From Oegoconia quadripuncta (Eukaryota; Arthropoda; Insecta; Lepidoptera; Autostichidae), in the NCBI GenBank assembly GCA_949316235.1, contig OX438750.1, positions 13,952,865 through 14,016,864 of the forward strand: a stretch of DNA of 64,000 bases, in the 5' to 3' direction. A program made the translations under genes and the position numbers. Below, one piece after another: positions 31,011 to 41,327 of this stretch. The stretch's first letter is position 1. Each line of letters begins with the position of its first letter. The notes under the pieces were generated by a model. It made no database searches and was not told the DNA's origin. It saw only the letters and a list, made by a program, of their open reading frames with translations.

Positions 31011-31517
31011 CAATATATTAATTAAAGTTTTACTATTATGGGGGGCTCCGCCCCCCAACCCCCGCCTGCCCTACCCCCACCCCGCTCTCGTCACTGCATC
31101 CGCTTCCCCCTAGTAATGATGAATGTGGTCCAGAGCCCCTGACTAGATAGGCTGGTTGTAGACCACATGAACAAAAAATTTCGGTCCAGAGCTCAAATTA
31201 CACCCTCTGGTGGGTGGGTGGATGTGGTCTGGTAGCACCCTATTATCACTACTATTTTTTTTTTTTTTTTTTTTCAATATATTAATTAAAGTTTTACTAT
31301 TATGGGGGGCTCCGCCCCCCAACCCCCGCCTGCCCTACCCCCACCCCGCTCTCGTCACTGCATCCGCTTCCCCCTAGTAATGATGAATGTGGTCCAGAGC
31401 CCCTGACTAGATAGGCTGGTTGTAGACCACATGAACAAAAAATTTCGGTCCAGAGCTCAAATTACACCCTCTGGTGGGTGGGTGGATGTGGTCTGGTAGC
31501 ACCCTATTATCACTACT
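31011..31517. repeat. Tandem duplication of the Polinton's outermost 243 bp
   Basis: 31011-31253 and 31275-31517 are the same 243-bp terminal sequence, each ending CCCTATTATCACTACT. A single A and 20 T's separate them; a T run also precedes the first copy. The left end has only one copy. The target duplication follows the outer copy. Confidence 0.92.
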
Positions 31518-31523
31518 TATATT
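31518..31523 (+). repeat. Target-site duplication (right), TATATT
   Basis: Exact repeat of 16266-16271, directly after the outer terminus. Confidence 0.95.
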
Positions 31524-31744
31524 TTGTATTTTGCGGGCGCCATATGAATCTTATGAGTTTATGACACTGGAGATCACGACGAATGGAACGACATGTTGCA
31601 CTTGAAAATCGGTCACGCAGATTTATATACACATTATACTCGAAAAACATTGCCTTCCTTTCTGGGACAGTTGGGTAAGAAGGTGTTATATTTTTGAGAT
31701 TGTAGAATTCGGAGAAAAACTATTTCTGGGTTTCAAGTAAATTA

Positions 31745-31750
31745 TTTATT
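31745..31750 (-). terminator. Polyadenylation signal of Ly6-family gene A
   Basis: Minus-strand AATAAA 35 nt after the stop codon at 31785, giving a very short 3' UTR. The Polinton insertion lies a further ~230 bp downstream, so it does not break the transcript. Confidence 0.5.
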
Positions 31751-31784
31751 CGTCATTATTATAGAGTAAAACGAAGTACATTCA

Positions 31785-34700
31785 TTATTGTACAAGTTTC
31801 CCAACCACGATGTAGATGGCGCTCGCAAGGAGAGCTGAAGTCACTAGGTTCTCGCTGGCTCCGTTGCAGTAGTCCGTGGTGCAAGAGCATACTTCCTGTC
31901 GACCTCCATACCCTGACTGATGGTAGCAGGAACCCTGCCAACATTTAATTCTACATAAATAATCAGCATAGGTGATAGTTCGATGACTGCTAAATTGCAG
32001 AGCCTTGAACACTGTCGCAAAGTCGCCTGTCTCTCAGTTTTTTTTAGGATACATTTCGGGGAGTGTGCGTTGGAATTACATAATCTTATTCCACCGTCAC
32101 CCTTCCATCTTCGGACCACTAGGCGTGGGGAGTGATTCGACCCGTATATAGTTAATATACCGAACATTCCCACTAAGAAGTTCGATTCTTCATTCATCAT
32201 CAGAACAGCCAAGGCATGGAACTCCCTTCCGGCGTCAGTCTTTCCTGAATCCTACAACCTTGGGATCTTCAAGAGTGGTCCCGTTTTCAGAGATAAGATA
32301 GCCAGTCCCCCAAATGTGTTGGGGTTTCAGGGTCAGTACGCTTCCACCTTCGACCTCATCTTCACTTAACATCAGGTGTGATTGAGGCTAAGTACCAATC
32401 CGTTGTATATATAAAAAAAACTCTAAAGCTCTTAATACATTTTCTTACTACAAAACTCCTCACCTTATACTTCGTCTCATCCCACCCACAGCTCCTAATA
32501 ATCCGGCTGGTGGGTAAGTGCCCGTTGACCTCATAGTCCAGGTGCTGCACTATCTTCCTGCAGAGGGTGTGCGTAACACCGCGGGCATGGTCAGAGCAGT
32601 TACGTTTCAAGTTGTCAGGAAGCAGTGTTTGGGAACAGTGGGGGTTGCTGGCGCTATTGCACACGTAACATTGTATCGATGAGCCTGGAACAGGAAGCAA
32701 TAGTGGCGCAGGCGCACTTTGCTAACGAAAATAGTGAAGAATGTGAGCAGCTTGAGTAAACATAAGACACGCAAACATAGATTATGATATGTATGATCGG
32801 AAGGCTGGCTTCTATTTCGCTCAGAGGCTAAGTCTGGCTGTCCAAAGAGGAAACGCACTTAGCCTCTTAGACACCCTTTCGGTTCAGCAACATCTTTTAT
32901 TTGTGAATGTGTATTTACTATTTAGTTTTTGTAAATATGTTCAAAATTCTCGCTGCACTTATGTTGTATTGATTGTAAATACGGTTGTATAGAATACCGT
33001 GAGGGATAAACACTCTTAAATTGGAGCACAACTCACACTTAACGTCTTGATCACGCACTTGCGCGAGCAGTGGTGCAACTAGCGATGCTACCATTCAATG
33101 AGCGCCCGTCACGACGTTCAGATCGTCGTGAGGAGCGCGCGTTGAATCATACGTAATATTTCTCTTCAGTTCAGGGTTCATTTGACCATGAACCCGTATA
33201 AAACTAGGTCCATGGTATGACAAGTACCTAAACATTCTAAAGCCAGTGGGGATAGGAGTTTGGGGGTTCTAACCCTTCATTACGAGTCTTAACTCCAGGT
33301 AAAACTTATCAATTCGTTATTACTAAGCTCATTAATGCTTCGGAGAGCACCTTCAATGGTCGATCACGGTTGTTCGTCAATTGAAGGCAGAATCCCACCT
33401 CCACCCTCACCCCACTATACTCCTATAAGCTAGGATCAACAGTGATACTCGACACGGCGCCTGCTGAAGGTAGACAGTGCCCTACGTGGCTCTATTGCTA
33501 CCTTGAACACAGATTACTAGACTAATTAAAGAAGAAATAGGGTATGTATATTACTTCGCTAGAACGAGCAGTGGACTGTAAAAATATCACTTTCTTCTAG
33601 AAAAATCTATGAAGGAAGCTAGGTACCTCGTGGTCCTGTGTCTGTTACCTCAGAAGGATCTTCTCGGGAGCTCCCTGGTCTTCCACTGGTCTTCGACACT
33701 AGGACGGGGCCTTATACAGAGGCTAATCCGTATAGCAACCTTCACTTTGTAATTTATTGAATTTTGAGTAAATTAGTAATAAAACACGCGCGGCTACGTT
33801 AGAGTCGACAAGTAAGATAAGACAAAAAATGGGTAAGTAAGTGACGTCACAAAACATGGCAGACGGATGCGAGTGCGTTCCTTTATACTTATGAATTTTA
33901 TATAAACCTACTAAATTTATAATTAAAAACTATTCTTTAAAACTAAGCTTAATATCCTACAGGGTATGTAAATAGGAAAAAGAAGGTTCCTACTTCCCCC
34001 CTCGGCAAATGGGAGTGTTGCCAATGAAATGCAAAGCGGCACTGAGGCGAACCCTATGGTGAAGGAGGACGAGTGAGGCAGTAGATAAGCCAAGTGGGTG
34101 GCCTACAGGGGTGGTTTAAAAAGACAGACTGTTAAGACCGCTAATCCTAACTGATCACCCGAATCGGTCAAATCCCTCTTTGTGAGATGATCAAAGCATT
34201 TTTTTATTTAATACTCCCTAGTTAGCGCTGTACATTTTCTTCATATAGCTACTTGAACTCTATCATGCGACCGTATTAATAAACCGTTCTTGAGATTGAG
34301 ATCGCGTCTCAGTCTCAAGACCATTTTTTCCGATGCTGTTTTACAACGCAGCACATTCTCAAGCGTCAACTTGAGATCATGTCAATCTTGAGAACGGTTT
34401 ATTAATACGGGCCATAATGTCCGAAACCCAAAGGAATCTCAATTGTTTGGAATTGACATGAATACTCTATTTCTACATTACCCTCTGGTAACCATTAGAA
34501 AACACTAGAACCACTCTAAAATAGTGTCTAAGAATAACAGTGTCAGTGTCAACACATTCCCAAAAATAGCGTTGGACATTTGAAGGTTTTGCTGTATTTT
34601 CCTTCTTAGCATTAAACCCTACACCACCAGTTTTCAAAAAGCGCTTAAAAGAACACTACCTGTCGCAATTGGCATAAGAAGTAATGTTATAAATTGATAT

Positions 34701-36095
34701 TTATATAATGTATTAATTATATATCTAATTAAATGCTGTATTTAGGTTTATTTAGTATTATATTCATGTAGTTATATTTAGTTATTTACAAGTATTTATG
34801 TATTATAGACTTTTTTACTTAATCACCATTGCGTTGTACGCCCTTTTTTATTCCCAGTTATACACTCTCTAATCGCTTATAGGGTTGGCTGGAAGAGATC
34901 TCTCTTAGAAATAAGCTCACCTTTGTATCTTTTTATCTGACAAATGTATCTTTTGTGTTTATTTGCAATAAAGAATCTGTTAAAGAATTGTTTGATGGCA
35001 ATAGCTCCTCCAATTTCCAAGATATTCAAACTCAAACTCAAAGTACTTATTGCATATCATAGTGGTTCATATATGATGTTAGGTACATTAAGTAGTATCA
35101 TGTGACACCCTGTTAGGGCACAAGCAATTTGAGAGAGCACTGTAAAGTACATGACAATCTTAGGCTTTTGTTACAATTACTTAGGTTTTATTGTTTGTAT
35201 TTATGTTTATATAGTTATTTTTTTTATTTATTTTGGTATATTATTATTTTGATGAGCAATAATAGATAATTATTATATTTACCGACCTATTTGGTGTAGT
35301 GGTTAGCAACTCTGACCACTATACCAAAAGGTTGCGGGTTCGAATGTTTTTGTGATGAATACGGACATGTGTACCCAAGTTATGTATGTGTTTTATTTAT
35401 AATAAGTATTTATTTACAAAAAAAAGTATTTATCTAGTATATCAACCATCTGGTATCCACAACACAAGCTAGACTTGTTTACTGTGGAACTAGATGGCGC
35501 TGTATGTATGACTAAGGATATTTTATTATTTATTTATTATTATATATTTTATTCATTTATTATATTCAACATCGACTTTGGAGTCAAAATGGTCAAGATA
35601 TGCTTTAGAATACTGACGGTTGAAATTTTAGACGGCCAACTCTCCGGAAGGTCAAATACCCTCGGGATACCCACCATAAACGATTAAATGTCCAATCGTT
35701 TATGGTGGGTATCCCGAGCTAATGGAGGTTGGAATAGTTGCGTTAAAAATCACAAAAAATATAAGCATACATAATGTAACTTTTCCCGGTTAATTAAATA
35801 AATCTAGGAATGCAGGACAGGTTTTGCGGGACTGTTTTACTAATGATTCGAATGCGGAATTTCAACTATACAATGGCCCGCAGGATCCGGGACGCATGGC
35901 CGCCTATTCCAATTGCAATATCAAATAATAACTTAATAGACTATTTAGACAACAACTACTACGGAAAACCCAATTGCCATATCAAATCTGAAGTATGAAT
36001 CCCCATAGAATCTAACAATGATGAAAAAGGAAAAGAAACTTACCGTACGCAAATAATCCGCAAACGCCGAGCAAAATAAGAGCAAAGTTCTTCAT
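31785..36095 (-). CDS. Ly6/uPAR-like GPI-anchored protein, gene A (three exons)
   Basis: Exon 1 36095-36044 encodes a signal peptide (MKNFALILLGVCGLFAY) and ends at GTAAGT. Exon 2 32684-32464 starts the mature domain ('SIQCYVCNS') and ends 'CGWDETKYK'. Exon 3 31934-31785 has 'GYGGRQEVCSCTTDYCN' then a hydrophobic GPI-type tail ('TSALLASAIYIVVG'). Intron phases are 1 and 0, and the exons total 423 nt (140 residues). The mature part has ten cysteines in the three-finger (LU) pattern CxxC...C...C...C...C...C...CxC...CN. Insect members act as membrane-tethered extracellular proteins (for example in septate-junction trafficking or channel modulation); the exact role here is unknown. Intron 1 (3.4 kb) and intron 2 hold SINE, LINE and MITE debris and a perfect hairpin. 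Confidence 0.85.
32041..32290 (+). pseudogene. LINE ORF2 C-terminal fragment in intron 2 of Ly6 gene A
   Basis: Reads 'TAKAWNSLPASVFPESYNLG' then 'IFKS' on the plus strand, antisense to the host gene. It is the same LINE family as 2545-2880. Confidence 0.7.
32287..32410 (+). repeat. tRNA-derived SINE, family A (3' fragment)
   Basis: Only the second half of the SINE ('agagataagatagccagtcc' to 'ccgttgtatat' and an A-rich tail) is present, joined directly to the LINE fragment. Confidence 0.7.
32700..34270. other. Intron 1 of Ly6 gene A: no gene seen
   Basis: Unassigned sequence. A block at about 33400-33500 ('aagctaggatcaacagtgat', 'tagacagtgccctacgtg') recurs at about 37070-37140, so it is a dispersed repeat of unknown class. 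Confidence 0.4.
34271..34410. mobile_element. Small MITE, about 140 bp
   Basis: 'ccgtattaataaaccgttct' at the left is mirrored by 'agaacggtttattaatacgg' at the right, with weaker pairing further in. No coding capacity. It lies in an intron of Ly6 gene A. Confidence 0.75.
34560..34990 (+). pseudogene. LINE 3' end (ORF2 tail and 3' UTR)
   Basis: Starts with a decayed ORF tail ('FKKRLKEHYLSQLA' just before a stop near 34677), continues with the 'ggttggctggaagagatctc' element and ends 'gcaataaagaatctgttaaa'. It belongs with the LINE remnant at 4647-5190. Confidence 0.65.
35281..35530 (+). repeat. tRNA-derived SINE, family B (copy)
   Basis: 'gacctatttggtgtagtggt' head, truncated B-box ('ttgcgggttcgaatg') with a short deletion after it, then the usual body. 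Confidence 0.7.
35661..35718. repeat. Perfect 25-bp inverted repeat with 8-nt loop
   Basis: 35661-35685 (ctcgggatacccaccataaa then cgatt) is the exact reverse complement of 35694-35718, separated by aaatgtcc. It lies in intron 1 of Ly6 gene A. Confidence 0.9.
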
Positions 36096-36099
36096 GACG

Positions 36100-37700
36100 G
36101 CTCAGTTTTTAACAACTGTATTATCAATACAAATTCAGCTACATGAAACCTCGGTCGTCAAGCTTGTAGTAGACCAAGGTCTTACTAGATAGCAATAGCA
36201 TTGTGTCACCAATTGTAGAGGATGTAGCTTGTTGAATCACCTCATTCAATCAGATAGAGGAAATACACAATTGAGACGAGCCAGGATATTAACCGGTTGA
36301 TTTCACAATTGGTATTTTTAAATTTAGCTCTGATTGTACTAATTCGAACGGTTTGATATCAAATCTGATTATAGAAGACAATGAAAAGATCAATGACGAA
36401 ATAAACAAAGCAACAATTCAGGTTTTAATATAAATGAATAAAAGCCAAGATCGTGTAAAATTTTTAATAAATAGATTTCGAAAACAAACAAACGTGACTT
36501 CTGTAAATGACGATATTGGTAACTCGTAAACGTTCATACACACAGATGCACAAGTTATGCAACCTTTTGAATATTTAACGGTTGAAGAATGGAATGTCTT
36601 GCACGAAAGGTGGCACAACTTCATGGGTCACTGTTGACATGATTATCTTTATTTACACATCGTTTCTAACTAATTTAACATATTGGCTCTAAATTTCACA
36701 CTACCGTCATTATATCTATCTATAACAAATTATCGAACACAGTAGGGGCTTACATACAAACATTTTACATACTTACATCTACTCTAGGCAAATTAACACC
36801 TACTACATCCACACAATATAATCATCAGAGCATATTGGTTGCATTTTTGGTGCATTTAATAAACTATATTTTATTTGTATCTATGATAGATTACCAGAAT
36901 TTCTCAATTCAAAATCTAATCAACAGAATCATTCGGCTCAGAGCATGTTTGTATTTTTTGTTTAATATCTAGGACCACGATATTTTTAGCAATGAAGAGC
37001 AGCGAGATCGCGCATTTGTGTGATGGAAGTTAACTGACCTTCGTGCTCATCCCACTGTAATTAATTACTGTAAGCCAGGATCAACGATAATACTTTGCAC
37101 TGTGCCTACTGATGGTAGACGGTGCCCTACGTGACTATTGCTACCTTGGTCCCCAGGGTAATTTAAGGGTGAAAAAGTAGGAAAGAAAAAAAATCCCATT
37201 TCTCCTCAGCAAATGGGAGTGTAGGTAATGTCACGTAAAAAGCACAAAGTCTAACCCTATGTAGGAGAGAGCCAAGTTAAGCACAACTCCCTAATTTAAT
37301 ACACCACGGACAGCGCCAGATTGCAATGAGCGTTGCGGGTGGAGTAGCAGAAGGCTACTGATGATAAAAGTGCCAATAATAGGTTGGTAGAAGCGCTTAG
37401 GTAGGTATGACTGAACTTGAGAGAAGGATACACGATAAAGAGACGTAAGGTAGAGCCAGAGTGGTCGTCAACCATCGCGACTGCGACTAGCGTTCGAATG
37501 TTCAGTGGGGCTATTGTGAGTTACGCAAATTAATCTCGTTATCGAAATCTATCGGTAATTCAGTTCGGTCCCAAAACCAGTGACAGAGTACGAGAGCGGA
37601 TTGCATGAACTCATAATAGTACTACTGTTTTAATTTCAGTCGCTACATTAGAGTAAAAGTATTGTGTACCGGCCTCAATCTCACAAAATATTAATATCTA
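36100..37700. other. Intergenic region between Ly6 genes A and B
   Basis: Probable promoter region of gene A at its right-hand side (upstream of 36095). Apart from the dispersed repeat at about 37070-37140, no gene or known element was recognised. Confidence 0.4.
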
Positions 37701-37710
37701 AAGGAATGAG

Positions 37711-40700
37711 CTAAAACCTGATGACAGCGAAGGTGAGTAGCATCAGAAGAGTGGCTCCTACCGGAACAGAGGCAGAATTGCAACCGTCTTCCAAACACGA
37801 GCACACTTCCTGTCTGCCTCCAAACCCTGAGCGTTGGTAGCAGCGACCCTGAGGAAAGAAAGGGTAATTTTACTGTGTCTGTAGTTGAGCAATCTTATAT
37901 TTTGAAGTTTGATCTTCTGCACTGCTACTGCAGAGGAGACACTCTCATCATCATCATATCAGTCACAGGACGTTCACTGCTGAACATAGGCCTCCTTCAT
38001 AGAATTCCAGAGACACTCTCGGTGTCAGTTAATTGTTATACATAGTGAAGGAAATAAGTGCATATGCACTACAGACAGAAAATCTGAACTATTTTTACTA
38101 TGCGACCAAGGGATTTTCAAAAACGGCTTCTTTAGTTGTTTTAAATATTAAAAAATTGCGTTGGAGGTGTTTTTTTTGATGATAGGTAGTAAACTTTTTT
38201 CTATGCAACGAAATATGCCATAGTAGAGACTCAAAAATATCGATGCTCTAACGGCAGATTAAAAGATACTCAATGGTTCAGGTACACGGTGAATCATCCT
38301 TCCTCAGTTTTCCAATATTTATATAATCGATTTGAACCTTTGTTACTTTGGTAGGTACCTACCTTATAACTGCTTTCATCCCACCCACAGCCTCTGATGA
38401 CCCTGCTATCAGGCGGCATTCCGTTCATCTCGAACTCCACGACCTGCGAGATCTTCCTGCACATAGTGTCCTTGGGGCCGCAGGGCAGCCGAAGGGAGTC
38501 CGGCAGCTTCTCCAGGAGGCATCTGGAGTCGTTATGGCTGTTGCACTGGTAGCAGGTGATGGCTAGACCTGGTGAAAGATGGGGTGAGGTTGAATAATAT
38601 GTGTGATCAATATAAAACTGATGGGCTGGTGAAAAAGGTTGCAGGATGGAAGCGGTTTGATGAATATGGCAGAGCATGATAGAAAATGCATTCATGCAGT
38701 TTTACGCGGAACCCGTCCACGCTTTAACGTATTGGTCGTTAGTGTCATATATTAACATACAGAGTTTACATCATCATCATATCAGTCATATCTGGCCTAG
38801 ACCTCCAGAGCGACCAGTGGGAAGCGGCCTCCATCCAACGACTTTAATAGGCCATCGGTACACCTTATGAGTGAACGTCCCACACAGCACTTGCTGGTGC
38901 GTGGTCTACATTCTAGAACTTCTATAGCTCAACAGTTATATGTGCCATGTGTCTCAGGCAGGCCATGTACCAAATAGTTTTTTTTAATTTAATTACTCAT
39001 GTACAATCCGACAGCTCTTAAACGGTGAAGGAAATATCGCGAGGAAACCTGCATGCCTGAGAAATAAAAATTCAAAGGCATTTGAAGTCCCCAACCCGCA
39101 TTGGGTCAGCGTGATTGACTATGGCCCATAATAAATAATAAATATATAAATAGTGACGATAAATAAGATAACTTTATTTGAGAAATGGAATTGGCGAAAA
39201 ACGGAACTAGTTCGCCATGTCTGTCTGTTCCTTTTTCTGTGTATCACAGACATTTTACTCGCAGACTATTAATGCTACTTAGCTAAAGGATATGGATATT
39301 TACATTGTCACATCTTCTACCAAATTATGAAATAAATTCATGAATATTTTTTTCAGGATCTCTGTAAGTGACGGTGTTTTATTAAATTGTGTATAGCCCA
39401 TCTAGGGTTGCCACATTAGTAAACTAAAACATCTGGACAGATTATCAAAATGTTGGAATTTTAGAGTTAATAGAAATAAACATTAACTTTTATAGCTTTT
39501 ATTACTAACTAGCTTTCCGCCCGTGGCTTAACTTTACAGCGGAAATCTGATTATCCCGCAGGAAATACTCATTTTATCGGGGTAAAAAATATCCTGTCTT
39601 AATCCGGGATATGTTCTATCTATATACAAATCCGTTTATCCGTTTCGCCGTGATTGAGCAATAAACAAACAAACAAACAGGCAGACTTTCGCATTTATAC
39701 TCGTAGTATTAGTTAGATCAACAGGTTACCCCATATACTTAAACAATTTTCAGATAAATCAAATTCGAACTTCATTGTAGTGCGTTGATTAGACTTATTG
39801 CACAGGCCACACGATCTTTATTATGATAACTGTTTGTCAGGAGTCTGGTCATCATATGAAATGTTAGATGAACCCAGACGAATCGCGACCATCTGGCCCT
39901 ATATTTTTTAGGTTATGGACCTTATCGGTCTTGAGAGCTTGTTCGGTACAGGTTTCCATTTACAAAATATTAACCGTCTTATTCATAAAAATTTACCAAC
40001 GCCTTATAAGCCTGTTTTAATTAAAGTGTGATTTGTCTCTGTCGTTCATAAGGAAATGTTGTAATGAAAGAAAGTGACAAAACATACTTTTACTAAAACA
40101 GGCTTATAAAGCGTTTGTAAATTTTTATGAATAAGAGGGCAATTGTGTTGTGCACGTATTTCTTCTATTTGATAAGATAATTATAAAATATGTTCTAACA
40201 AATATGGACTTAGTGTCTGAAATAAATTTATTTATTTACCTATTTGACGACCGATTGGTTTAGTGGATAGTGACCCTATCAGCGAAACCAACGGTTGCGG
40301 GTTCGAATCCTTGAGGGGTAAATGTTTGTGTGATGAATACGAACATTTATTCCCGAGTCTTGGATGTTTATATAAATATTTATGTATGTTTATCCGTTTA
40401 TCTTGTATCCATAGCACAAGCTTTGCTTAGTTTGGGACTAGATGATTGGTGTAAGTGTCCGAAATATTTATTTATTTATTTATTAAGCTGTAAGTGCTAG
40501 TGGCCGTCTTTTTAGAGTTACATAAGAGTCCCTGTTCAGGGATCCAGGGATTACTTAACCCTCCTTCAAAGTAGACCTAAATGGAAGCAAGAAAAACCAA
40601 ATCTCAATGAAGGAGATTTGGTTATTGTCAAAAGTAAAGAGCTTTCTCCATTTCAGTGGCCCATGGGACGCATTGTTAAAACGTTCCCTGGACCTGATGG

Positions 40701-41287
40701 TAAAGTTAGAGTTGCCGAGGTTGGAATGGGGCCTAAGAACAAGGTTTGTCTGCGTTCCTATACAAAATTATGTCCTTTACCCATCAATGAAAATTAAATT
40801 TAAACTACAATTCATTTCAGTGATTCAAAATTCCCCATTTTGGCCCCGCCCAACTTATGTTCAGTACAGAACATACAAAAATGACAATGGTTGTCTGTGA
40901 ACAGCCCTTTTTTATATATTTTTGTGGAGTGGCAACACCTTACGTTGTTCGCTCTCTTGGTCTTGTACCTGTGCTTACTTTAGTAACTTATTAGTAATCT
41001 GTGCCTGTGCTATGAACAGGTGCTCGTTGAGTGCAATAAATTAAATATTCCAAAATTTCAAGTAGCCTATTTATTTAACACCCTTGTCAACTAAACCTAT
41101 GATTTCGAAAATATGGAAAATATTTAAAAATCGTAGCGCTGTAGCGAAGTTTAAAGGAAAATTATCACAACTAAGTGGGTTCTAGTAACGAGTAATATCA
41201 ATCAAATACTCTTTATTGTACAATTAACAAAAACTACACAAAGATTACAGCGTATATCATTAATCGCACAAAAAGGCGGCCTTATCG

Positions 41288-41327
<40 letters not shown>

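Larger units (their letters stand above)
16272..31517. mobile_element. Complete Polinton/Maverick (adintovirus-like) element, 15,246 bp
   Basis: Bounded by AG...CT termini, long terminal inverted repeats and a perfect 6-bp target duplication. It encodes protein-primed polymerase B, retroviral-type integrase with chromodomain, packaging ATPase, adenain-like protease, major and minor capsid candidates and several small virion-type proteins. The core genes lie on the minus strand and two accessory genes on the plus strand at the left end. All core frames are open and the TIRs look nearly identical, so the copy appears young. It sits between the bromodomain gene and the 3' end of a Ly6-type gene (267 bp from that gene's stop codon). 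Such elements replicate by protein-primed synthesis and are thought capable of forming virions. Whether this copy is active cannot be read from sequence alone. Confidence 0.97.
29782..31517 (-). repeat. Right terminal inverted repeat of the Polinton (about 1,736 bp including a duplication)
   Basis: Reverse complement of the left TIR, extended by a 264-bp tandem duplication of its outer end. It contains the mirrored TATA box (30128-30135), micro-exon, direct repeats, captured retroposon tail and GC palindromes. Confidence 0.95.

Noticed and set aside
32041..32290. Extra exon of Ly6 gene A within intron 2
   Set aside because: The minus-strand frame there is antisense to a LINE ORF2 tail, and exons 2 and 3 already join in phase without it.
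40607..40900. Host protein from the 97-codon frame
   Set aside because: The adjacent frame, not this one, carries the clear BEL/Pao C-terminal motif; this frame is a shadow.
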